DNA of 64,000 nt from an uncultured Ruminococcus sp. (GTDB lineage: Bacteria > Bacillota_A > Clostridia > Oscillospirales > Ruminococcaceae). The notes below the pieces were generated by a model. The model was not told the origin of the DNA. It saw only the letters and a list, made by a program, of their open reading frames with translations, and searched no databases. Position 1 is the first letter of the stretch, and each line of letters begins with the position of its first letter. Below are positions 47,680 to 55,702 of the stretch, piece by piece. Location: assembly GCA_900315975.1 (NCBI GenBank), contig ONBA01000002.1, forward strand, positions 62,001 through 126,000, read 5' to 3'. The position numbers were made by a program, and so were the translations under genes.

Positions 47680-48534
47680 TCAGTCTTCTATCGGATAATT
47701 CTGAATCAGATACTCACCGACACCGGGCGCATCGGGATCGTGCTTTGTCTTGCCAGTGTCAAGCCCTCTGATTATCTCCATCTCATCCTGATTCAGCTCA
47801 AAATCAAAAATATCAAGGTTGCTCTTAATACGCTCCGGATTTGTGGACTTCGGCAGAACAATCATGCCCTCCTGCACCTCAAAGCGAAGGATGACCTGAC
47901 CGACATTCTTGCCATACTTCTCACCGATGGCGGCGATGCTTGCGTTTGTGAGCAGCTCCTTGCTGCCCTGTCCGAGAGGTCCCCAGCACTCTACTCTGAC
48001 ATCATTCTCTCTCATAATCTCGCGGATCGCCTTCTGCTGTGAAAACGGATTACACTCGATCTGGTTGACAGAAGGAACTGTGGCGAACTGCGGAACATAG
48101 GTGTTCCAGATCTTCGGTGTCATGTTGCTCACTCCGATAGAACGGATTTTGCCTGCCTTTTTCGCTTCTTCCAGAGCCTTCCATGCGCCGACAACGTCAC
48201 CGTAGGGCTGGTGCAGCAGGTACAGATCCATATAGTCCATGCCGAGCTTCTTCAGCGAACGGTCGATGCCAAGCAGAGCTTTCTCATATCCAAAATGCGA
48301 TACCCACAGCTTTGAGGTGATGAAAACCTCCTCGCGGGGAATGCCGCTGTCACGGACAGCCTTGCCGACTTCTTCCTCGTTGTAGTATGCAGTCGCTGTG
48401 TCGATGTGACGGTAGCCAGAGCGTAACGCTTCCAGAACTGCCGTGTAGGTGCTGCCGTCCGCCGGAATCAGAAACGTGCCAAAACCGACCGCCGGGATGG
48501 ATGTTCCATCGTTCAGGGTGATAGATGTGTTCAT
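47680..48534 (-). CDS. Aldo/keto reductase (AKR5-like)
   Basis: A protein of 284 residues, NAD(P)H-dependent carbonyl reductase family. The catalytic tetrad is in place: Asp45 and Tyr50 in RHIDTATAYYNEEEVG, Lys75 in ITSKLW, His108 in LYLLHQP. The C-terminal PKSTNPERIKSN binds NADPH phosphate. Cytosolic; the substrate is probably small aldehydes or ketones such as methylglyoxal, but cannot be told. AGGAGG precedes the start on the minus strand. First gene of a minus-strand block unrelated to the fibre cassettes. Confidence 0.93.
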   Translation of the reverse strand: MNTSITLNDGTSIPAVGFGTFLIPADGSTYTAVLEALRSGYRHIDTATAYYNEEEVGKAVRDSGIPREEVFITSKLWVSHFGYEKALLGIDRSLKKLGMDYMDLYLLHQPYGDVVGAWKALEEAKKAGKIRSIGVSNMTPKIWNTYVPQFATVPSVNQIECNPFSQQKAIREIMRENDVRVECWGPLGQGSKELLTNASIAAIGEKYGKNVGQVILRFEVQEGMIVLPKSTNPERIKSNLDIFDFELNQDEMEIIRGLDTGKTKHDPDAPGVGEYLIQNYPIED

Positions 48535-48587
48535 TTGATTTTACCTCCTTGTAGGTTGATGATATTTATCACGGCTGCGAGAGCCGC

Positions 48588-48893
48588 TTAAATCTTAAGC
48601 CATTGCTCTATGAGAACCATCACAGCTTCAGTGCGCTTATCACCCATGCCGGGGACAGTGCGGATGGACTTCTCCAGCTCACGCAAATCTAAGACGTTGT
48701 GGTCATCAGCCTCATCGATTTCCACAACCCCCGCTTCAGATAATCCCTTCTGCCGTCCCTGCTCGTAGATAGTTTCTATCAGTCCTTGCAGGGTGTCCTT
48801 ATCCATCTTCTTGATGGAGCGATATGTATTGCGGTCAAGCAGCGGTGCGGTATCTTCATCCACAGGTGCTGCTGTGGTATTCATTTCATCCAT
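48588..48893 (-). CDS. Hypothetical protein with helix-hairpin-helix-like end (101 aa)
   Basis: A protein of 101 residues with an acidic start and a C-terminal segment IRTVPGMGDKRTEAVMVLIEQWL. The turn V-P-G-M-G-D-K-R resembles a DNA-binding helix-hairpin-helix. I do not recognise the family. It lies between the reductase and a methyltransferase gene on the same strand. Confidence 0.5.
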   Translation of the reverse strand: MDEMNTTAAPVDEDTAPLLDRNTYRSIKKMDKDTLQGLIETIYEQGRQKGLSEAGVVEIDEADDHNVLDLRELEKSIRTVPGMGDKRTEAVMVLIEQWLKI

Positions 48894-48981
48894 TTATTAT
48901 CCTTTCTATGAGATGCACCTGTGTGTTCAAAACTATGTTGATAACTCGTTGAAAGATGTGGAAAACTGCATTGTCTTCCCC

Positions 48982-49446
48982 TCATCTTTTCGGGAACCAC
49001 GGAATGCACCTGTTGACACGGCTCTTGTAGTTTTCATACTCCTCACCATAGAGATCCAACAGCCACTTCTCTTCTGTTTTTTTCAGAACCACCGTCAGAA
49101 TCACCCAGTCAATGGGTATCATGGCAATCATAAAACAATTATGCCACATGAGACTTATGCCGACCATGAGAAACCAGATCCCCGTGTACATGGGATTCCG
49201 GACGCAGGCATAGATCCCGTCAGTTTTGAGCTTGTTCTCTGAGATATTCTCGTCCATGCCGGATCTAACTGCACCTGTAAACCAGATGGCGATTCCTGAG
49301 ATAATCAGTGCTGCTCCAACGATTCGGAATATGGGTATCCACACTCCGCCTAATATGCCGATGTGAGCAACATAATGTGTGAGTATCAGCGCAATTATAT
49401 TCAACAAAGCTATTCCGTATATCAGATACGGTCCGATGCCGAACAA
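48982..49446 (-). CDS. Isoprenylcysteine carboxyl methyltransferase-like membrane protein
   Basis: A protein of 154 residues with four to five membrane helices and the ICMT/PEMT signature GIYACVRNPMYTGIW near residue 80, followed by KKTEEKWLLDLYGEEYENYK and the terminal CIPWFPK. The family transfers methyl groups from SAM at the membrane; bacterial targets are mostly unknown. The full domain appears present. Confidence 0.85.
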   Translation of the reverse strand: MFGIGPYLIYGIALLNIIALILTHYVAHIGILGGVWIPIFRIVGAALIISGIAIWFTGAVRSGMDENISENKLKTDGIYACVRNPMYTGIWFLMVGISLMWHNCFMIAMIPIDWVILTVVLKKTEEKWLLDLYGEEYENYKSRVNRCIPWFPKR

Positions 49447-49536
49447 CGGTAGCTTCTGACCTTATTTAATGAAGTTTTTTAAGTTGTTCATGTGTATATC
49501 TATCCAACTCCATCATATCTTATAGCAGCATCTCTA

Positions 49537-49764
49537 TCAAAGATCATTCTGCAATGACAAAAACTCTGCAAAATCAGCAACATCATTCCGCTGCTCCTCC
49601 GTCAGTGTTGGATGCTCGGCTTTCAGGGCATCAAGCAGAGACTTCCGTCTCTCGGAAACTGTCCCGTCATCGTAGACAACAACAACTTTCTGTCCGGGGC
49701 TGAGATCAGCATCCTCATCGAGGACGATGTGTTCTCCGTCATAATGTGCTTTTAGAAATAGCAT
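49537..49764 (-). CDS. Small antitoxin-like protein (75 aa), no toxin beside it
   Basis: Seventy-five residues. The N-terminus YDGEHIVLDEDADLSPGQKVVVVYDD has the fold-like pattern of AbrB/DUF2281-type antitoxins, and the C-terminus is helical and acidic (EEQRNDVADFAEFLSL). No RelE, PIN or HicA-type gene adjoins it, so if it is an antitoxin it is orphaned. It lies 19 bases downstream of the EAL gene on the same strand. Confidence 0.55.
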   Translation of the reverse strand: MLFLKAHYDGEHIVLDEDADLSPGQKVVVVYDDGTVSERRKSLLDALKAEHPTLTEEQRNDVADFAEFLSLQNDL

Positions 49765-49783
49765 TGTGCTTCTCCTCCCTATC

Positions 49784-51508
49784 CTATACCCCCAGATGTT
49801 TTCGTATGATGCTCATGATCGCGGCAGTATCCTCCGCATTCTGAATGTCCCTTTCAAGCACAGCCATATCCAAAGCACTGTGTCCGCCATTGTCTTCCGA
49901 TGCCGTGCAGTTGTCCACAACCAATGCAGCCGAGCCGTAAGCCTTTAGCGGATTCCCGTTTTCGTCACGCTCCAGTGTATAGCGGACATGGAACGGCACT
50001 CTGCCGACCGTCAGCGGAATGATGCCCTCCATCGTATCGACTTCACCGGCATCCAACTTCCGCATCCACTCACGGTACATATCGGCATAATCGGGCGGGA
50101 AAATGCCCATTTCAATTGCAGTTTCGGGATAGTTCTCTACCAGCGGAGGAAGATTCAGATCACGCATACAGCGGAAGCAGGGACGCATCTGTTTCGTAGC
50201 AATCGTGTATTCCCATGCATAAACATTGATCTGCTCAAAGGCATTTGTGAAACGCTGCTCGTTTTCGTCAAGCTGTCTGCTGCGTTTCTTTTCTCTGGTG
50301 ATGTTCTGCACCCGTGCATAGAATAGATATTGATCCTCTGTTTGACCGATCATGCGGATATGGCTGCGAATACAGATGTCATCCTCGCCGCAGATCTCTG
50401 AACAGATGCAGCGCCATGTCTCACAGGTGACTTCATCCCGGCTTTCAATCGCACGCTTTAGCGTATCCTCATAGATCATCCTGTTTTTGTCATCGAATGT
50501 CTGCCACGGATCGGAGTTCAGGATCTCCTGCTCCAGCATATTCATGCCAAGCTCCTTGACATATTTCTTATTGACACGCAGGATCTCCATTTTGCCTTCC
50601 TGATAGGTGAAGATCGCCGCACCGCCAATAAAGTTGTTGAAGATAAGCGTTTCCATAGAGGAAGGATCCCAGAACTTTCCGGCATCCATTGTGCGGATCA
50701 GATCCATTGCGGGCTTCATGGGCTCGTGCTCCAACTGCCCAAGTTTCCGGCGGAATTCCTCGACCGGAACCGGCTTTGAGTACAGATAGCCCTGCACATA
50801 TTTACAGCCGATGCTCTTCATGAAATCCGCCTGTTCGACAGTCTCGACACCCTCGGCAATGACAGGAGTGCCGAGCCATTTTGCCATCTGCACGATGGAA
50901 CTGATGATCGTGCCGCCTCTGCCGCCGATCTCACCGCTCAGAAAACGCATATCGAGCTTGATGACATCGACTTCAAGATCCTTCAGGATATTCAGAGAGG
51001 AGTATCCGCTGCCGAAGTCGTCCATTTCTACGACATACCCGTATTCATGCAGCTTTTTCAGCACACCCGATACAAGCTCCATGCCGCCGATTGCCGAGGT
51101 CTCTGTGACCTCAACATGGATGTACTTCACCGGGATATCATACTGCGACCGGAGCCTTTCGATCTCATCCACATAGTTCTTGCGATAGATATCATAACGC
51201 GACATATTGACCGAGATCGGGACAGGCTTTGTCCCATTGTCAAGGCAGCTTCTGAGAAATTTGCAGACCGACTCAAAGATACTAAGATCGGCGCGGTAGA
51301 TCAGATCGTTTTTCTCAAGAACGGGAATGAAATCAGAGGGATACTGCATACCGCAGACAGGGTGTGTCCAGCGCATGAGAGCTTCAGCACCGATCATTCT
51401 GCCGGTTGCGTGGTTGATTTTCGGCTGGTAGAGTGGATAGATATGCCCGTAGCTGACAGCATCGTCAAAGCAGGCAAGCAGCTCTTGTTCGTTCATTTGT
51501 TTTGTCAT
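49784..51508 (-). CDS. EAL-domain c-di-GMP phosphodiesterase with PAS-like region
   Basis: A protein of 574 residues. EAL domain at about 15-265 with the catalytic motifs intact: EALMRW, VNMSR, EVTETS, DDFGSGYSS (loop 6), IKLDM, AEGVET and QGYLYSKP. It should hydrolyse c-di-GMP. Residues about 290-550 contain one or two PAS-like sensor modules (VQNITREKKRSRQLDENEQRF is a typical PAC end). No membrane helix. In Firmicutes c-di-GMP controls surface adhesion and secretion, so its nearness to the fibre cassettes is suggestive. The start is ATG 51508. Confidence 0.9.
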   Translation of the reverse strand: MTKQMNEQELLACFDDAVSYGHIYPLYQPKINHATGRMIGAEALMRWTHPVCGMQYPSDFIPVLEKNDLIYRADLSIFESVCKFLRSCLDNGTKPVPISVNMSRYDIYRKNYVDEIERLRSQYDIPVKYIHVEVTETSAIGGMELVSGVLKKLHEYGYVVEMDDFGSGYSSLNILKDLEVDVIKLDMRFLSGEIGGRGGTIISSIVQMAKWLGTPVIAEGVETVEQADFMKSIGCKYVQGYLYSKPVPVEEFRRKLGQLEHEPMKPAMDLIRTMDAGKFWDPSSMETLIFNNFIGGAAIFTYQEGKMEILRVNKKYVKELGMNMLEQEILNSDPWQTFDDKNRMIYEDTLKRAIESRDEVTCETWRCICSEICGEDDICIRSHIRMIGQTEDQYLFYARVQNITREKKRSRQLDENEQRFTNAFEQINVYAWEYTIATKQMRPCFRCMRDLNLPPLVENYPETAIEMGIFPPDYADMYREWMRKLDAGEVDTMEGIIPLTVGRVPFHVRYTLERDENGNPLKAYGSAALVVDNCTASEDNGGHSALDMAVLERDIQNAEDTAAIMSIIRKHLGV

Positions 51509-51620
51509 GGTGGGTACCTACCTTTCTGTGGGGATTGACAGCACACTGATCTGCTGTTGCAATACATTTTTAGTATTCATTGCAGAAACGGAGCGTTTGA
51601 ATACCGGTTCATATGAATTA

Positions 51621-52151
51621 TCATAACTTATATGTCCTTATGAACTGCTTTTCGTCAGCGCCATCGTTGAGGTAATGGAGCAGTATTTCCGCACAGGCTC
51701 TACTATCGCTGTCTGCCTTGTGGTGATCCAAAGGAATATTATAATGCTCACACATGACATTCAGATTGTGCTTCATATCCGGCAGGAGCTTCCTGCCCAT
51801 TGTTACGGTGCAGAGGTATTGCACACTCTTTTTCCAAGTGATGCCGTAAGAATTCAGACACGCCTTCAGGACAGATAGATCGAATACCGCATTGTGGGCT
51901 ACAAGGATGCCGCTGCTAAACATAGGCTCTATCTCTTTCCACAGGGCATCAAACGTCGGCGCATCAGCCACAGTTGGTGCATCAATGCCGGTCAGCTCCG
52001 TGTTAAAGGAATCAAAGCTAACCTCTGGATTTACATAGGAGAAGAACGAATCCGTAATCTTACCATCTAATATCTTCGTTATCCCAATCGCACTCATGCG
52101 GTTGTTGTAACGATTCGGTGTTTCTACGTCAAATACTATGTAGGGGTACAT
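51621..52151 (-). CDS. DnaQ-like 3'-5' exonuclease (DEDDh)
   Basis: A protein of 176 residues. The acidic exonuclease residues are visible: Asp8 and Glu10 in VFDVETPN, an Asp in AHNAVFDLSVL near 92, and His/Asp in DHHKADSDSRACAE near 145. It is a stand-alone epsilon-like proofreading or nucleic-acid trimming nuclease. It lies 12 bases from the disrupted gene upstream, in the same orientation. Confidence 0.88.
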   Translation of the reverse strand: MYPYIVFDVETPNRYNNRMSAIGITKILDGKITDSFFSYVNPEVSFDSFNTELTGIDAPTVADAPTFDALWKEIEPMFSSGILVAHNAVFDLSVLKACLNSYGITWKKSVQYLCTVTMGRKLLPDMKHNLNVMCEHYNIPLDHHKADSDSRACAEILLHYLNDGADEKQFIRTYKL

Positions 52152-52163
52152 AACAATTGCACC

Positions 52164-52544
52164 TCAACACTTCTTCAATGCCGCCTCGACTGTTTTCAGC
52201 AGCATACCACGGCGCATAGAACCAACGGCAATGTCAAACTCGTCACCTGTCGGCTCACCATACATGAGGTCATCGGGATCGGCGGTTTCAAGCCACGCTT
52301 TCGCTTCCATCAAACCCTTTACAGTCTTTACGTCAAAGCCCTTGTGGGCAAGGAAGTTGAGGTTGACTCTCTGTTCATCCATTTCGGAAATATACTGCTC
52401 CGGAGTCATACCGAGAGTCTTGGCCATCGGCGCAACCTCAGATAATTGCTCTTCGTATCTTTCCTAGAATGCAAGCATAGAACGCACATATTCCTCGTCC
52501 ATACCGGTTTTATCCATAAGTTCTTTTACTTCTTTATCAGTCAT
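52164..52544 (-). pseudogene. Gene with premature amber stop
   Basis: Reading from ATG 52544 (minus), 26 codons (starting MTDKEVKELMDKTGMDEEYV) run into TAG at 52466-52464. The same frame continues with ERYEEQLSEVAPMAKTLGM and a well-formed 87-residue rest ending AALKKC. The helical style on both sides of the stop matches, so one point mutation broke a protein of about 126 residues. Family not recognised. Restart at the methionine after the stop could still give a shortened product. Confidence 0.65.
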
Positions 52545-52548
52545 TAAA

Positions 52549-52700
52549 TCACGCTCCTGTTATCTCATAGTCCTCACTGCCGTCCGCTTCTCCGGTCATG
52601 CAGGTGAAGCACATATAAGTACCCGTTACAGCAGATCCCGCCGCCCAGATAGGCGCACCACAAATCATGCAGGATGCTCCTGACAGCTTATCCTTATCGC
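52549..52700 (-). pseudogene. C-terminal fragment of a zinc-ribbon-like protein
   Basis: The frame ending at TGA 52551-52549 encodes SCMICGAPIW ... YMCFTCMTGEADG, two C-x2-C pairs of a zinc ribbon, but has no start. At about 52700 it meets the remnant of a TasA-like gene on the other strand. It is cut off by a rearrangement. Confidence 0.5.
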
Positions 52701-52704
52701 ATCG

Positions 52705-52836
52705 AAATATGATACCTACGGAGATCAGTATGACCGTGTGGATAATGAAATCGGTATGTATGTAGATTACATCACATTAAAGATGGAATCAAAAATGTCG
52801 GACGATCAGAATGATGAGCAGACACAGAATCAGTAA
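52705..52836 (+). pseudogene. C-terminal remnant of subunit 2 (cassette C)
   Basis: About 43 codons without a start: YDTYGDQYDRVDNEIGMYV followed by an acidic Gln/Asp tail and stop. The spacing Y-x-T-Y-G-x-x-Y-x-x-x-D-x-x-I-G matches the end of the cassette A protein (YNTYGSMYNDADQTIG) and resembles that of cassette B. A ribosome site for the next fragment follows directly, as in the intact cassettes. Confidence 0.7.
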
Positions 52837-52852
52837 ACGGAGGTGAGCTGGA

Positions 52853-53140
52853 ATGAAACCGCTGAAAAGTGCTTATCAAACAATAAAAGAGATGAACCGT
52901 CGTCAGAAAACAGAATGCATCATTGCTTCGGTATTGACAGCAGTGTTTTTCATCAGCTTTCCTGTTTATGCATGGTTTTCTAATTCCAAGAACCTGAAAA
53001 CGATCACAAAGGTCAAGGAACCCGGTGAAATCATTATCCGAGCTGGAAAATCAGACCCCGCAGCCGAGGATGCCGACCCAAGCCTCTGTGGTCTTCTTTG
53101 TGCGTTAGCTACTTTATCAGTCAGAACTGTTACGGGATAA
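52853..53140 (+). pseudogene. N-terminal remnant of subunit 3 (cassette C)
   Basis: Starts properly: GGAGGTGAG then ATG 52853, a charged tail, a membrane helix and SFPVYAWFSNSKNLKTITKV, the A-W-F signature and K-V-K-E-P block of the other subunit 3 proteins. Similarity ends after about 70 residues (RAGKSDPAAE); the last 25 codons look random before a stop. The rest of cassette C, including any giant gene, is gone. It may still express a 95-residue membrane peptide. Confidence 0.7.
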
Positions 53141-53239
53141 AGTGATTCTATCCTTACAGCGTAAGCAACTGCCTATTGTGCAATTTTATGAAATAGCAGG
53201 GTAAATTGTGTAATAAATTCCGAATTAAAAGTATATTCA

Positions 53240-53268
53240 TTGACATAGGTATATATATATGGTATAAT
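53240..53268 (+). promoter_or_regulatory. Perfect consensus promoter of the SipW/AAA operon
   Basis: TTGACA at 53240-53245, 17 bases, TATAAT at 53263-53268, about 50 bases before the first gene. The spacer is an alternating TA run. Strong constitutive expression of the seven-gene operon is expected. Confidence 0.85.
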
Positions 53269-53318
53269 ATAATAGTATATTAAAGGCATATTATGTCTTG
53301 TCGGAAGGAGGTGCGTGA

Positions 53319-54077
53319 ATGGGGACCAGTTCTAATAAGGCAACTGTTGACGGAGTAAGGGCGGTTGAACTGCAATACCGCGTTATCAGGGAGATTTCAA
53401 GCGGACAGGCGGCGGCATTCCAGTCGCAGACAAGGCTGAATTCGCCGAAACTCGGAGTATTGACACCTGACAAATTCCGTGATGTAAGTGAGATAACCAA
53501 TCAGGCGGTAAGACTTTTCATACTTGAACTTATACAGGCGCTTGAAGCACACAATACCTTCGTTGAAAGGGAACTGAATTTCAACTGGCTGTCGCTGTAT
53601 ATGCCGGTGAGATTTCTGAAAGAGCCGAAAGCGGGAAAGACTCTGCTTGAATACTTTTCGCGTTACAACGTAGCAACGAGCCGTATATGCTTTGAGCTAT
53701 CCGAGAAACTGCTTGAAGAGACAGACGGTCAGGCATCTACGGTGATACAGCAGATGAGGAACCGCGGTTTTCACTTCATGCTATCGAATTTCGGAGGCAA
53801 TACCTGTCCGATGATGCGATTATCCGACTTTTCAGTGGACTATGTACTGCTTAGTCCGGAGGTTTCAAACTTCATCGGCAGAAGTGAACGCACCGACAGT
53901 GCGGTAAAATCAATAATAGGCTTCGTGAACGAAATGGGAGCAGAACCCATTGCAGACGGAGTTTTCAACAGCCGGCAGGCGGAAACACTTTACGGATTTG
54001 AGTGTGACTACTGTGCCGGAACTCTTGCAGGCAAATACATGGCAGAGAGATATGTAAGAAGGAAGAATGACAGTTAA
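53319..54077 (+). CDS. Degenerate EAL-domain protein (likely c-di-GMP effector or scaffold)
   Basis: A protein of 252 residues that aligns with the EAL fold: the opening LQYRVIREISSGQAAAFQSQ, then LGVLTPDKFRDVSE, RICFELSEKLL, FHFMLSNFGG and PIADGVFNSRQAETL. The catalytic residues are largely replaced: the E-A-L position reads QTRLNS, DDFG reads SNFG, and AEGVE reads ADGVF. It should not hydrolyse c-di-GMP but could bind it or act as a scaffold. It is first in an operon with a TasA-like protein, signal peptidases and an AAA+ ATPase, so a c-di-GMP-type control of fibre export is plausible inference. GGAAGGAGG precedes the start. Confidence 0.72.
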   Translation: MGTSSNKATVDGVRAVELQYRVIREISSGQAAAFQSQTRLNSPKLGVLTPDKFRDVSEITNQAVRLFILELIQALEAHNTFVERELNFNWLSLYMPVRFLKEPKAGKTLLEYFSRYNVATSRICFELSEKLLEETDGQASTVIQQMRNRGFHFMLSNFGGNTCPMMRLSDFSVDYVLLSPEVSNFIGRSERTDSAVKSIIGFVNEMGAEPIADGVFNSRQAETLYGFECDYCAGTLAGKYMAERYVRRKNDS

Positions 54078-54105
54078 ATAATGCTACAAGAATGGAGGTC
54101 TCTCT

Positions 54106-54825
54106 ATGGCAGAGGAAGAGAAAATCAGAGACGTCCTTGAACTAAGACGAACGACTAAAGAAGTCAAGCGGTATTTCGTTCTGATGAGGATACTTGCACT
54201 GCTTGTTATCATTCTTGTACTGGTAACTGCGATAGCATACGCTATCTCGTATTTTTACGACAAGTTTGGCAGTTTTACCGTAAAGGTGAACAAGTATGAC
54301 ATGATTCAGCAGGGGCTGACCCTTTCAGAGACACCGGAATACGACAGGGCGAACGCTGTACTGAATGCAGATATAGTTTACGATATCACGAATATCAGCG
54401 GAGAAGATCTTCCGCCTAACCTTGACCAAATCAACGGAAGTCACAATGGTGACGATTATATCGCTTATACTTTCTACCTCATCAATTCGGGTGACGACAC
54501 TATAAGCTATAAAGGTGAAATGAATATTGAAAATGTCACTAAGGGTGTTGACGAAGCTGTACGTATCGCGGTTTACAAGAATGGACAGAAGACCGTTTAC
54601 GGCAAGACTAAGTCGAACGGCGGAGGCAAGGAAAGTGATTGCGATGCTGAATTTCTTTCATCATCAATAGTTATGAAGACATCAGGGGAAAAGTTCAAAT
54701 CAAAGGACAAGGACAAATACACCGTCGTTATATGGCTTGAGGGCAACGACCCCGATTGCGTTGACAACATAATTGGCGGTACACTTAAACTATCAATGAA
54801 TTTCAAGATAGCAGAAACAACCTAA
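54106..54825 (+). CDS. TasA/camelysin-like anchored or secreted protein of the export operon
   Basis: A protein of 239 residues. It has a charged tail of 30, a membrane helix ending TAIAYAISYFYDKFGSFTV, then an ectodomain with the TasA-like closing block VVIWLEGNDPDCVDNIIGG and KLSMNFKI at the C-terminus, often seen in SipW-linked proteins of Clostridia. An asparagine-rich INGSHNGDDYIAY core resembles the beta-sandwich of TasA/CalY. It lies 19 bases before the signal peptidase gene, in the same order as substrate and peptidase in known sipW loci. Possibly the assembly base or the first substrate. Confidence 0.75.
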   Translation: MAEEEKIRDVLELRRTTKEVKRYFVLMRILALLVIILVLVTAIAYAISYFYDKFGSFTVKVNKYDMIQQGLTLSETPEYDRANAVLNADIVYDITNISGEDLPPNLDQINGSHNGDDYIAYTFYLINSGDDTISYKGEMNIENVTKGVDEAVRIAVYKNGQKTVYGKTKSNGGGKESDCDAEFLSSSIVMKTSGEKFKSKDKDKYTVVIWLEGNDPDCVDNIIGGTLKLSMNFKIAETT

Positions 54826-54844
54826 ACAAAGGAGTTAAAATCAT

Positions 54845-55645
54845 ATGAAGAAAGCATTAAGAGTCGTAATGAACGTACTCGCATGGGTGGTACTAATACT
54901 GGCATTTCTGATAACAATAATGGTGTTCTCGTCCGGCAGAAACAACGGGATCGCAAATCTTTTCGGATTCATTCCGATGACTGTTGAATCGGATTCAATG
55001 AAACCGACTTTCACTAAGGGCGACCTTATTATATGTAAACAGGTGGACGATATCAATTCTCTCAGTGAGAACGACGTTATCACCTTCTGGACCATTATCG
55101 ACGGAAAACGTGTAAAGAATACCCATAGAATCGTAAGTATCGAAGAGAGCGAAAATGGTGCAAAAAGCTATATCACACGAGGTGATAACAACTCTATCGA
55201 CGACTCTGTACCGGTATATGCAAGCGACGTTATCGGTAAGTGGACAAATGTGAAACTGCCGGTATTCGGTAAAGCACTTGATTTCATACGTACAAAGACC
55301 GGCTTCTTCGTATGTATAGTTATTCCGATGGCGATATTCTTCCTGTTCGAGCTTTATAAGTTCATAGTAACACTTATCGAGGTAAAGCGCCCCGAAGAGC
55401 CTGAACTTGATGAAGAAGAGATAAAGCGCCGTGCTATCGAGGAGTACCTCGCGGCACAGAAGAAAGAAGATACTCCCGAAGCGGAGAAAGAAAAACCTGC
55501 GGAAACCGCTTCTGCAAAGGAGTTGGTTGAAACTGCTGTAAAGGAATCGGCAGACGAGGTCAAGGAAGAAAAAACTGAACCTGAAACAGCTGAACCTGAG
55601 ACAGCTGAGGAAACTCCTGCTGAGGAAGAAAAAGCTGACGAATAA
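54845..55645 (+). CDS. SipW-type (ER-type, Ser-His) signal peptidase I with acidic tail
   Basis: A protein of 266 residues of family S26B. It has an N-terminal membrane helix, the nucleophile Ser in VESDSMKPTFTKGD near 50, the general base as histidine in KNTHRIVSI near 93 (a bacterial SipS-type enzyme would have lysine), RGDNNSIDDS near 113, and a second membrane helix near 160-180. The remaining 85 residues are a Glu/Ala/Pro-rich disordered tail not found in ordinary SipW. This class removes A-W-F type signal peptides from TasA-like proteins, so the cassette A/B subunits are the obvious clients. The tail may bind the AAA+ partner encoded next. Confidence 0.9.
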   Translation: MKKALRVVMNVLAWVVLILAFLITIMVFSSGRNNGIANLFGFIPMTVESDSMKPTFTKGDLIICKQVDDINSLSENDVITFWTIIDGKRVKNTHRIVSIEESENGAKSYITRGDNNSIDDSVPVYASDVIGKWTNVKLPVFGKALDFIRTKTGFFVCIVIPMAIFFLFELYKFIVTLIEVKRPEEPELDEEEIKRRAIEEYLAAQKKEDTPEAEKEKPAETASAKELVETAVKESADEVKEEKTEPETAEPETAEETPAEEEKADE

Positions 55646-55702
55646 ACAACTCCGCTGAGATTTGCGGCGGCGTGCATCACAGGCACGTAAATGGAGCATA
55701 TT

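Noticed and set aside
49537..49764. Complete toxin-antitoxin pair
   Set aside because: Only an antitoxin-like protein is present; both neighbours are unrelated full genes.
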